Assembly: GCA_011390805.1 (NCBI GenBank)
Contig: JAABRT010000024.1
Span: 382 to 44,042 of the forward strand
Direction of reading: 5' to 3'
From: Gemmatimonas sp.
GTDB lineage: Bacteria; Gemmatimonadota; Gemmatimonadetes; Gemmatimonadales; Gemmatimonadaceae
DNA: 43,661 bases
The notes beneath the pieces are model-generated. The model was given only the letters and a program-made list of their open reading frames with translations. It was not told the DNA's origin and did no database searches. Position numbers and translations under genes: made by a program. Below are positions 7,907 to 15,126 of this stretch, piece after piece (position 1 is the first letter of the stretch; each line of letters starts with the position of its first letter).

Positions 7907-8781
7907 TGTCAGCCTTGCTTGCGACACCCAGCCGAGGCTCGCAGCTCGACAGTTTGCGCAGCGCCATTGCGCTGCGTGATCGCACGGGCACATCCCATCG
8001 CAGTGATGCCAGCGGACCAACCGTGCTCGTGTGCGCCAGCGGACGTGGTGGCAGTGGTACGTCGATGGTATCCGCACTGCTCGCCCTGAGTGCGGCCGGT
8101 GACGGTCACAATACGCTGCTCATTGATGGTGACGATCTCATCGGACCGCACGCGATGCTGCTGGACGTCACGCCCGCAGTGCGCTGGCCCGCGTTGCTCG
8201 GCGGAGGTGTGCATTCCACACAGCTGCCCACAGTCATCGCACCAACAATGGCACTGGTGGCCGGTGGACGCGCCGAGTCTGATGCGTCGCCGCTTTCGAC
8301 CGCCGAACGACGCGCCTGTTTTGCCCGGTTGCATTCACTCGCAGAGTCGTATGCACTGGTGGTGATTGATGCCGGCTCTCGTCTTGATGCCATGCTGGCC
8401 GCGATTGATTCAGACCGGATCAATGCGCAACTGGTGATTATCACCGCTGGCAGCGACCCGATTGCCATGGCGTCTTCGTACGCGCTGCTCAAAGCCGCGC
8501 ACACACGTCGTCCGCACATCGAAGCCGGTGTGCTGTGCAACCGGTTGCCCGATGCCATGGCCGCGCGCGTGGCTGATACGCTTGCGCATGGCGCTGAACA
8601 GTTCCTCGCCCGTCCGCTCGCCTTTGCGGGTGCGATTCCTCACGACACCGCACTCGACGCCGCGCTTCGTGCCGGCATGCCGTTTCTCGACGCTGTGACC
8701 GGTTCGCCGGTCGCCGTCGCCGCCCACGACACCGTGCTTCGTATGGTGCCCGCTGTTTCCACTTCTCGCTCCGGTGACTGA
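7906..8781 (+). CDS. flhG: FlhG/YlxH-like MinD-family protein with altered P-loop
   Basis: 291 residues following flhF with a one-base overlap. The fold is MinD/ParA-like: a deviant Walker A region at residues 45-53 (SGRGGSGTS), LLIDGDD, then VVIDAGS. In FlhG/MinD the motif is KGGxGK[ST]; here the signature lysine is Arg47 and the P-loop lysine is Thr52, so ATP hydrolysis is doubtful. Near the N terminus SQLDSLR (12-18) resembles the DQAxxLR helix by which FlhG stimulates FlhF GTPase. Position between flhF and fliA is the canonical FlhG place. The gene symbol rests on that context plus fold; biochemical equivalence is inferred. Confidence 0.8.
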   Translation: MSALLATPSRGSQLDSLRSAIALRDRTGTSHRSDASGPTVLVCASGRGGSGTSMVSALLALSAAGDGHNTLLIDGDDLIGPHAMLLDVTPAVRWPALLGGGVHSTQLPTVIAPTMALVAGGRAESDASPLSTAERRACFARLHSLAESYALVVIDAGSRLDAMLAAIDSDRINAQLVIITAGSDPIAMASSYALLKAAHTRRPHIEAGVLCNRLPDAMAARVADTLAHGAEQFLARPLAFAGAIPHDTALDAALRAGMPFLDAVTGSPVAVAAHDTVLRMVPAVSTSRSGD

Positions 8782-8817
8782 ACCGTGCCAGCCATTTCGC
8801 CTCGGGGACCCTCGGCC

Positions 8818-9573
8818 ATGAATCACACGCTTTGGGATGAGTTCAAGCAGGGCAGTGAGCCCGCGCGCACTCGCCTGCTCAACGAACACCTCGGCCTCGT
8901 ACATCATGTAGCGCGGCAGATGTCGCGCACCCTTGCGGTTCGCGCCGACTTTGATGAACTCGTCAGCGCCGGAGCCATGGGCCTCATGACGGCCCTTGAC
9001 GGTTTCGAACCCACTCGCGGATTGGCGTTCAGCACGTTTGCCGCACCACGCATTCGCGGTGCGATTCTCGACGAGCTGCGCAAGCAGGATCACGTGCCGC
9101 GTTCGATCCGTCGCAAGACACGCGAAATTGCGGCCGCACGGGAAACGCTCATGCGTGTACTCGGCCGCCTCCCCGACGATGATGAACTCAGTGAACATCT
9201 GGGTGTTGATCGCGACACACTCTGGCGTTGGCAGGCCGATGTTGAAGGTGCGCATCACATTCCGCTCGACCGCGCGCCCGGTGAACGTGAAAACCATGCG
9301 CCGGCCCCGATTGAAGTGCTCACCACGAGTGAAGACTCCGAGGTGGAAGACGCGATCAATCATGAGCAGGAAGTACACCACCTCAAAGACGCCATCATGC
9401 GTCTCAAGGAACAGGAGCGCATTGTGCTCTCGCTGTACTACTTCGAAGAGCTCAAGCTGCACGAGATCGCCAAGGTGCTGGAACTCACTGAATCGCGCGT
9501 TTCTCAGATTCGTTCAAAGGCGTTGGGCAAGCTGCGCACGGATTTGCAGCCCATCCGTGAGCGCGTCGCATGA
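8818..9573 (+). CDS. fliA: Flagellar sigma factor FliA (sigma-28)
   Basis: 251 residues. Region 2 is clear (NEHLGLVHHVARQMS, then DFDELVSAGAMGLMTAL, FSTFAAPRIRGAILDELR), with region 3 following (VPRSIRRKTREI) and region 4 at the end (VLSLYYFEELKLHEIAKVL, SRVSQIRSKAL). This is the FliA/SigD/WhiG type of sigma-70 family, directing late flagellar and chemotaxis promoters. I prefer ATG 8818 over the in-frame GTG at 8785 because it gives the usual short N terminus. No FlgM-like anti-sigma gene is visible in the window. The stop overlaps the next gene (ATGATG at 9570). Confidence 0.95.
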   Translation: MNHTLWDEFKQGSEPARTRLLNEHLGLVHHVARQMSRTLAVRADFDELVSAGAMGLMTALDGFEPTRGLAFSTFAAPRIRGAILDELRKQDHVPRSIRRKTREIAAARETLMRVLGRLPDDDELSEHLGVDRDTLWRWQADVEGAHHIPLDRAPGERENHAPAPIEVLTTSEDSEVEDAINHEQEVHHLKDAIMRLKEQERIVLSLYYFEELKLHEIAKVLELTESRVSQIRSKALGKLRTDLQPIRERVA

Positions 9574-10133
9574 TGTCCAAGGCCAAGCTGGTGGGAATCG
9601 CATCGGCAGTGATGATGGCGGGAATGGTGGGTGGTGCCGTGCTCGCGGCGCCCGACCAGGTGATGCCGATGGCGCAGGCGGCCATGCAGATGGTGGGCGA
9701 AAAGAGCACACCGCTGCTGGCTGGCGCATCCAGCATGGTGTCAGCGTCGCTGGTTGCGACCGTTGATGCGATTGACCGCACATCGCCGCGTACCCTGGCC
9801 ATGATCGCCACCGGTACACTGGCCATCATGCTCGCGATTGCCGCGCTTGTCACCTCGCGTCGCGCCGGCCGCGGCACAACATCGCCACGTGCTGGCCGCC
9901 GCAAAGGCGTGGCCGCCCCCGGAGCCGTGGCGTTTTCGTCGAGCACTCCGGTGAGTCCCCGACGTTCCAATGGCAAGAGCTCGCGCCCCACGCCCAGCCA
10001 GATTCACGCGCTTGCCGCACAGGGCACATCCCTGGCCGACATTGCCCGCGGTACCGGGCTGCCGGTTGATGCGATTGCGCTCATGCTCGCCGTGGCCGAT
10101 CCGGCACGGCAACTCCCGCATTCAGCGGCATGA
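9570..10133 (+). CDS. Membrane protein downstream of fliA, SwrB/DUF6115-like
   Basis: 187 residues. Residues 5-27 are hydrophobic and Met/Ala-rich, ending at LAAP, and could be a signal peptide or helix. Residues 76-96 are a clear transmembrane helix. Residues 97-140 are basic and Ser/Pro-rich. The C terminus has a helix-turn-helix-like segment, QIHALAAQGTSLADIARGTG, followed by LPVDAIALML. That closing pattern resembles the C terminus of SwrB/DUF6115 proteins encoded right after sigma-D in other flagellar operons, and the location and coupling (ATGA overlap with fliA) agree. SwrB promotes export-gate activation in Bacillus. The match is structural and contextual, not strong sequence identity, so I leave the symbol blank. 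Confidence 0.6.
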   Translation: MMSKAKLVGIASAVMMAGMVGGAVLAAPDQVMPMAQAAMQMVGEKSTPLLAGASSMVSASLVATVDAIDRTSPRTLAMIATGTLAIMLAIAALVTSRRAGRGTTSPRAGRRKGVAAPGAVAFSSSTPVSPRRSNGKSSRPTPSQIHALAAQGTSLADIARGTGLPVDAIALMLAVADPARQLPHSAA

Positions 10134-10225
10134 ATTGCCGGGTGTTGATGCTTGATCAAGTGCAGGCAGTTTTTGCCTTATAGATCGTAAGTACACCACC
10201 AACAACAACTTACAGAATACTTTTG

Positions 10226-10257
10226 CGGTCGGGTCCTCGTGGCCCGACCGTTGCTTT
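10226..10257 (+). terminator. Hairpin ending the fliQ-fliA operon
   Basis: CGGTCGGG (10226-10233) pairs perfectly with CCCGACCG (10243-10250) across a nine-base loop, followed by TTGCTTT. The T-run is interrupted, so it is weaker than the one after fliOP. It lies 92 bases after the SwrB-like stop and 68 before flgF. The following CTTTATAAAG (10254-10263) is a perfect 10-base palindrome containing a -10-like TATAAA and might belong to the flgF promoter. Confidence 0.6.
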
Positions 10258-10324
10258 ATAAAGGGCAGACGCTACAGCCACACGCAGCAGCATCGCAAGA
10301 TGTCTGGGCCCAACCCCTTTGTTT

Positions 10325-11041
10325 ATGCCTCCAGGACCTGTCCGCATTAATGGAATGACCAGCGCTGCCGCGTCGCTCGCCATGCTCGAGCGGCGGCAGC
10401 AGGTGTTGGCCAACAATCTGGCCAACGTGAACACCTCCGGCTTCAAGCGTGAGATGGTGTTCGCCCAGCTCGTCGGCGACGCCGTTGCTGCCACCAGCAC
10501 GCGCGTAGACCTGAGCGAAGGCACCGTCAGCGAAAGCAACAACCCGCTTGATCTGGCCATGGAAGGCGAAGGCTTCTTCGTGGTCGATACAGCCAATGGT
10601 GAACGGCACGTGCGTGGCGGCAACTTTCGCCTCGATCCCGAAGGGCGGATCGTGGACAACAGCGGCAATGCGTTGCTGGCCGAACAGGGCGCGATCGTGG
10701 TGCCGCCCAAGAGCACAGGCGCACTCACCATTGACGGCACGGGCATGGTGTCGGCCGACGGGCGCGAACTTGGTCGGTTGCGTGTTGAGCGCATCGCGGC
10801 CGGCGCCAACCCGCAGCACGAAGGCGGCGTGCGCTTTCTCCCCGACGTCTCGCGTGAACCCGTGCCACCGGTTGAGCGTCGCATAAAGCAGGGCTTCATC
10901 GAAGAGAGCAACGTGAATCCAATGGACGCAATGACGTCCATGCTGCAGGTGCTGCATCGCTTTGGCGCCGCACAGAAAACCATCTCCACGCTCGACGCTG
11001 TACGCGGCATTGCCGTGAACGAGCTCGGCAAGCCTGCCTAA
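10325..11041 (+). CDS. flgF: Flagellar proximal rod protein FlgF
   Basis: 238 residues. The N-terminal rod signature QQVLANNLANVNTSGFKRE is present, as are the middle motif NPLDLAMEGEGFFVV (FlgF/FlgG type) and a C-terminal coiled helix ending with KTISTLDAVRGIAVNEL. Two such rod genes occur in tandem; the shorter, first one is FlgF by size and order, joining the proximal rod to FlgG. It is exported by the type III gate, so no signal peptide is expected. The start is uncertain: ATG 10325 or ATG 10355 both fit and neither has a good Shine-Dalgarno. It is the first gene of the third flagellar block. Confidence 0.88.
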   Translation: MPPGPVRINGMTSAAASLAMLERRQQVLANNLANVNTSGFKREMVFAQLVGDAVAATSTRVDLSEGTVSESNNPLDLAMEGEGFFVVDTANGERHVRGGNFRLDPEGRIVDNSGNALLAEQGAIVVPPKSTGALTIDGTGMVSADGRELGRLRVERIAAGANPQHEGGVRFLPDVSREPVPPVERRIKQGFIEESNVNPMDAMTSMLQVLHRFGAAQKTISTLDAVRGIAVNELGKPA

Positions 11042-11080
11042 GGCAGCGCACGCAATCCCAGTCACTCACACGAGACTACC

Positions 11081-11869
11081 ATGGATCCCGCACTTCGCGC
11101 TGCCGCAACCGGCATGATGGCGCAGCAGACCCGCACGCAGGTGATTGCCAATAACCTGGCAAACGTCAATACGCCGGGTTTCAAGCGCAGTCGCGCACAG
11201 TTTGAAGACCTGCTGTATCAGACCGTGCAAGGCACACAGGTGCTTGGCACGACAGACGCTTTCACCAATCCCGCGATTCAGGTGGGACGCGGTACGCGTC
11301 TGGCCGCGGTACAGCGCATGCACATGCAGGGCGCGATTGATCAGACCGGTCGCAACCTTGACGTGGCCATTGAAGGCGACGGCTTCTTTCAGGTGCAGAT
11401 GAACAACGGTGACGTTGCGTACACACGTGACGGAAGCTTCGGGATTTCCGATCAGGGATTGCTCACCACAAGCAACGGTGCCGGACTGATGCCGCCCGTT
11501 CGCATTCCTGATGACGCCAGTGAAATCACGATTTCACCCACCGGCATTGTCACGGTAAAGCGTGGCAATGAAATCGAACCCACCGAGGTAGGTCGCATTG
11601 AGCTGGCCCGTTTTGTGAATCCGAGTGGCATGCTGTCGCTCGGCCAGAATCTGTATGCACCAACAGCGGCCAGCGGTATTCCATCCATCGGTTTCCCGAG
11701 TGAAGAAGGGATGGGACGCCTGCAGCAGGGCAGCCTCGAAGCCTCGAACGTGGAAATCGTGCAGGAAATGGTTGAGATGATCACCGCCATGCGCGCCTAC
11801 GAAATCAACTCCAAGGCAATCAAGACCTCCGATGAAATGGGTCAGATTGCCAACAACCTGACGCGGTAA
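11081..11869 (+). CDS. flgG: Flagellar distal rod protein FlgG
   Basis: 262 residues, exactly typical for FlgG (about 260). The N-terminal motif is QVIANNLANVNTPGFKRSRA, followed by the FlgG-specific FEDLLYQTV, and RNLDVAIEGDGFFQVQM. The C terminus ends EMVEMITAMRAYEINSKAIK, the standard FlgG coiled helix. FlgG polymerises into the straight drive-shaft that crosses the P and L rings encoded downstream. The ATG at 11081 starts MDPALRAAATGM, the usual FlgG N terminus. It is 39 bases after flgF and six bases before flgA. Confidence 0.97.
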   Translation: MDPALRAAATGMMAQQTRTQVIANNLANVNTPGFKRSRAQFEDLLYQTVQGTQVLGTTDAFTNPAIQVGRGTRLAAVQRMHMQGAIDQTGRNLDVAIEGDGFFQVQMNNGDVAYTRDGSFGISDQGLLTTSNGAGLMPPVRIPDDASEITISPTGIVTVKRGNEIEPTEVGRIELARFVNPSGMLSLGQNLYAPTAASGIPSIGFPSEEGMGRLQQGSLEASNVEIVQEMVEMITAMRAYEINSKAIKTSDEMGQIANNLTR

Positions 11870-11875
11870 CGCCTC

Positions 11876-12427
11876 GTGCATTCCCCGTCCCGTCTCATCG
11901 TTTCGTACATGCTCACGGTCATTGTGGGTGTGTTTGCAACGATGCTTGTACCAGAGTGGTTGTCGGCGCAGAGCGCGCAGGGCACGGATACAACGCCGGT
12001 AACGCCAGCGATGTCGTCGTATCCGCGTGCCGTGAGTGCACCACCCGTGGTATGGACGCGCGCGATTGCGACGCGAGCGCTGGTACGTGGCGACACGCTG
12101 CAAGCCGACGACTTTGCGATTGCCGACACCGCCATTCACGGACGGGTCCCGTTTGGTCTGGACACAACAACCCCGCAAGCCGGCTGGCTTATTCATCGTG
12201 CGGTAGCCGCCGGTGAGTGGCTGCGTGCACCGGCGGTGCAGCCGCGTGCTGCGGTGAGTGCCGGCCAGACGGTGCAAGCGCTCTGGTTTGATGGGGACGT
12301 CAGTCTTTCCGTAACTGCTGTTGCACTCAACAGCGCGCCCGTTGGCGGCGCTGTCTCGCTTCGGGTCGGTCGTACGCGTCGTTTGCGCGGTGTGGCGATG
12401 GCCCCGGACACTGTTCGAATCCGTTGA
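11876..12427 (+). CDS. flgA: FlgA, P-ring assembly chaperone
   Basis: 183 residues with a GTG start. An N-terminal signal peptide (about 7-31, ending LSAQ) targets it to the periplasm. The SAF domain follows: WTRAIATRALVRGDTLQADD, then GWLIHRAVAAGEWLRAPAV. The last third has the FlgA ending (GQTVQALW, then VSLRVGRTRRLRGVA, similar to the usual repeat of strand motifs). FlgA helps FlgI polymerise into the P ring. It is shorter than enteric FlgA (about 220). Position between flgG and flgH is common outside the enterics. Similarity is moderate; order makes the call firm. Confidence 0.88.
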   Translation: MHSPSRLIVSYMLTVIVGVFATMLVPEWLSAQSAQGTDTTPVTPAMSSYPRAVSAPPVVWTRAIATRALVRGDTLQADDFAIADTAIHGRVPFGLDTTTPQAGWLIHRAVAAGEWLRAPAVQPRAAVSAGQTVQALWFDGDVSLSVTAVALNSAPVGGAVSLRVGRTRRLRGVAMAPDTVRIR

Positions 12428-12440
12428 CCGGAATCCTGTC

Positions 12441-13148
12441 ATGACACGTCATGTTCCCCGTATTCACACGCCGGCCGCCGAGCTGTTACCCGCCACGCTA
12501 CTGGTACTGCTGAGTGCACTCACACTCGGTGCGCCGGCACTGCGCATGCCGATAGTTGGCGCCTCGGTGATTGGCGCCCAGGCTGCCCCGCCGCCCACGC
12601 CGCCCGCTGACAGCGTCGAAGCCACCGACGGCATACCGGTGCGTGCGCCGCGCGCTTCATGGGTGGCTGACCGACGCGCCTTCGCTGTGGGTGATGTCAT
12701 CACGGTACTCATTGATGACTACACCATTTCCACGGCGGTGAAAGACAACATTGCCAGTGATACACGCCGTCGGAATCTCGGCGCCGTCATTCGACTTCCG
12801 CTGCAGGGCTCACGCTCCGGCGGCATCGATGCGCGCAATGACGCTGACACGCAGCAACGTGGTGCGCTGCGGCGCGAAAACCGCTTTCAGAATGAAATGA
12901 GCGTACGCGTTGTAGCCACCGGTGAAAACGGATTGCTGCAGGTACGCGGACAGAAGAACATCACGGTAGACAAGGCACAACAGGACGTCGTGTTTGAAGG
13001 CTGGCTTCGTGCGCAGGATGTCTCGCCGCAGAATCTTGTGGAATCGTATCGCATTGCCGATGCCACACTGTCGTACAAGTCGCCGGGACCGTTGGGCAAA
13101 ACCAAATCCGGCATCTTCACGCGCATCCTTGGCCTGTTCCTGCCGTGA
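12441..13148 (+). CDS. flgH: Flagellar L-ring protein FlgH, lacking a lipobox
   Basis: 235 residues. The FlgH core is clear: ADRRAFAVGDVITVLIDDYT, then LRRENRFQNEMSVRVVATG, LLQVRGQKNITVDKAQQDVV and a C terminus with VSPQNLVESYRIADATLSY. FlgH forms the outer-membrane L ring and is normally a lipoprotein anchored through an N-terminal cysteine. Here the hydrophobic leader (about 14-48) ends GAQA/APPP and there is no cysteine anywhere in the protein, so a type I signal peptidase cut is more likely. The ATG at 12441 follows flgA by 13 bases. Its stop overlaps the flgI GTG by four bases. Confidence 0.93.
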   Translation: MTRHVPRIHTPAAELLPATLLVLLSALTLGAPALRMPIVGASVIGAQAAPPPTPPADSVEATDGIPVRAPRASWVADRRAFAVGDVITVLIDDYTISTAVKDNIASDTRRRNLGAVIRLPLQGSRSGGIDARNDADTQQRGALRRENRFQNEMSVRVVATGENGLLQVRGQKNITVDKAQQDVVFEGWLRAQDVSPQNLVESYRIADATLSYKSPGPLGKTKSGIFTRILGLFLP

Positions 13149-14221
13149 GCACTCTTCGTACGCTACACATGCTCCGCCGGCTGTGCGCCTTGGCCGTACT
13201 CTGCCTGGTTTGGTTCAGCGTACCCGCTACGCTGCACGCACAGGCCGAAGCGCGCATCCGCGACCTGACCAACGCCGAAGGCGCGATGCCTGTGCGGTTG
13301 ATGGGTTACGGACTGGTGGTTGGCCTCGACGGCACGGGTGACCGTGCGATTGGTGGTCAGACTGCCGGACAGACCGTGCAGTCGGTCGTCAATCTGCTGC
13401 GACGCTTTGACATTGAAGTGCCACCCAATCTGCTGCGCATGCGCAACGTTGCGGCGGTGTTGGTAACAGCCGAGATGTCGCCGTATTTGCGCGCTGGCGG
13501 ACGCTTCGAGATTCAGGTGGCCAGCATGGGTGACGCGCGTTCGCTGCGCGGCGGCGTGTTGTACATGACGCCGCTGGTATCCGATCCGGGCGGTCCGGCA
13601 TTGGCCACCGCGCAGGGTCCGCTGCTGGTAAGTGAAGGTGGTTCCGCCACGCGCTATGCACCAACCATCGAAACATCGGCTCGCATACCCAGTGGCGGCA
13701 TTCTCGAGGCAGACTTGCCTCGTCCCACTCTGGCCGCAGCCAGTACCCGCTTGTTCCTGCGCGAGCCGGACATCGGCACAGCAACGCGCATTGTGACCGC
13801 CATTAACGGACAGCTGGGTGATGAGGTGGCATCTGTTGAAGACGAAGGTGCCATTCGTCTCAATCTTCCAGCGGGTGCCGAACGCGCCGCATCATTGGCC
13901 AAGGTGCTGGAGCTGGCGGTGCGCCCCGATACCAAGCCACGCCTGGTGATTGATGGCAAGGACGGTAGTGTGGTGATTGGAGGCGACATCACCGTTGGAC
14001 CGGCTACGGTCAGTCATGGCGGTGTCACGCTGTCAATCGGTGATATCGCTGCAGACGATGCGACACCTTCCGCCGGTAGCGTACGCATGGCCATCGGCAC
14101 ACCGGTACAGAAAATCGCCAGCGCTCTGCACGCAGTGCAAACACCACCGCAGGAAATCGCCGCCATCTTTGCCGCACTGCGCGACGTTGGCGCGATTACC
14201 GCCGAGATCATTGTCCGATGA
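13145..14221 (+). CDS. flgI: Flagellar P-ring protein FlgI
   Basis: 358 residues with a GTG start inside the flgH stop. A signal peptide (residues 1-33, ending LHAQA) precedes the mature start EARIRDLTNAEGAMPVRLMG, then GYGLVVGLDGTGD, a hallmark of FlgI. The C terminus (PVQKIASALHAVQTPPQEIA followed by AIFAALRDVGAITAEI) is also canonical. FlgI polymerises around the rod in the peptidoglycan layer to form the P ring, a bushing for the distal rod. Family length is about 365, so it is complete. The TGA overlaps the flgJ ATG. Confidence 0.97.
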   Translation: MSTLRTLHMLRRLCALAVLCLVWFSVPATLHAQAEARIRDLTNAEGAMPVRLMGYGLVVGLDGTGDRAIGGQTAGQTVQSVVNLLRRFDIEVPPNLLRMRNVAAVLVTAEMSPYLRAGGRFEIQVASMGDARSLRGGVLYMTPLVSDPGGPALATAQGPLLVSEGGSATRYAPTIETSARIPSGGILEADLPRPTLAAASTRLFLREPDIGTATRIVTAINGQLGDEVASVEDEGAIRLNLPAGAERAASLAKVLELAVRPDTKPRLVIDGKDGSVVIGGDITVGPATVSHGGVTLSIGDIAADDATPSAGSVRMAIGTPVQKIASALHAVQTPPQEIAAIFAALRDVGAITAEIIVR

Positions 14222-14580
14222 TTACGCGCGTAGGAGATCCCGCAAATACACCCGGAGCAGCGCCATCTGCTTCGCCACGTGATGCGAAGCTGCAACAGGC
14301 CGTTTCCAACCTGGAAGGGGTGTTCGTGCAACAACTTTACAAGGCAATGCGCGAATCCGTTCCGCAGCAGGAAGGAATCGTTTCAGGAGGGGCCGGAGAA
14401 GAGATGTTTACGGCACTGATGGATCAGCACCTTGCTGCCGAAACTCCCAAGCACTGGGAGCGTGGACTTTCTGATGCGCTGTACCGGCAGCTCAGCCGGC
14501 ATCTCGACATTGCACCAACATCTTCCGATGCAGCATCCGCCGCTTCGGCTCCCGACACCGTACGCCAGCCCGACCTGTAA
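14218..14580 (+). CDS. flgJ: Rod-binding protein FlgJ, single-domain
   Basis: 120 residues. It carries only the N-terminal FlgJ rod-binding domain: LQQAVSNLEGVFVQQLYKAM, VPQQEGIVSGGAGEEMFTAL, then LMDQHLAAE. In enteric bacteria FlgJ is about 310 residues, with a C-terminal glucosaminidase that drills through peptidoglycan; that domain is absent here, as in many other phyla, so another wall hydrolase must act. The domain caps the growing rod. It overlaps flgI (ATGA) and flgN (TAATG), tying the three together translationally. Confidence 0.93.
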   Translation: MITRVGDPANTPGAAPSASPRDAKLQQAVSNLEGVFVQQLYKAMRESVPQQEGIVSGGAGEEMFTALMDQHLAAETPKHWERGLSDALYRQLSRHLDIAPTSSDAASAASAPDTVRQPDL

Positions 14581-15122
14581 TGTCCTCCGCACTGCTCACC
14601 GCCGAAGCCACGCACAACCTCATGACCACACCGGCACCCTCCATGCTGGATGCGCTCTACGATGCGCTGTGCACCGAGCGTCGACTGTTGGATGATCTCG
14701 TGTTGCAAATGCGACGGCAGCGAAACGCTGTCGGCTCCGATGACATCGACAGCGTGGACGACAGTGTCTTTGCAACGCACCGCATCCTTGCCACACTCGG
14801 ACAGGCTCGGCAGCGACGTCGGCAACTCAACGAGCTGCTGGGCGGCACCGCCGATATGCCGCTGCGCGAACTCGAAGCGCGCCTGGGTATGCATCTCGAC
14901 GACCGGTTGCGTGAAGCGCGTCAGCGACTCCAGGCATCGGCCGAGGTGTTGTCACGCGAAGTCGGCATGAATCGCAAGCTGCTGCGCGAAGCGCTGGCTA
15001 CCAACACGCAGCAGGTGCGCGTGCTGTCGGGCGAGCCCATCAACCCTTCCACGTACGCCGCTGAAGGCGCCGCGACTCCCACGTCGCAGCCGCGCGGTCT
15101 CGTGGTCAACCGCACGGTCTGA
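14580..15122 (+). CDS. flgN: FlgN-family export chaperone
   Basis: 180 residues, largely helical with long heptad-like stretches (LLDDLVLQMRRQRNAV; ARQRRRQLNELLGG; LREARQRLQASAEVLSREVG), ending with the common FlgN tail segment NRKLLREAL followed by a flexible C terminus. FlgN chaperones the hook-filament junction proteins FlgK and FlgL to FlhA. Overlap with the flgJ stop (TAATG) and placement four bases before flgK fit exactly. Sequence conservation in this family is low, so the call leans on context and helical character. The first 20 residues may be an over-extended N terminus; ATG 14623 is an alternative start. Confidence 0.8.
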   Translation: MSSALLTAEATHNLMTTPAPSMLDALYDALCTERRLLDDLVLQMRRQRNAVGSDDIDSVDDSVFATHRILATLGQARQRRRQLNELLGGTADMPLRELEARLGMHLDDRLREARQRLQASAEVLSREVGMNRKLLREALATNTQQVRVLSGEPINPSTYAAEGAATPTSQPRGLVVNRTV

Positions 15123-15126
15123 CATC

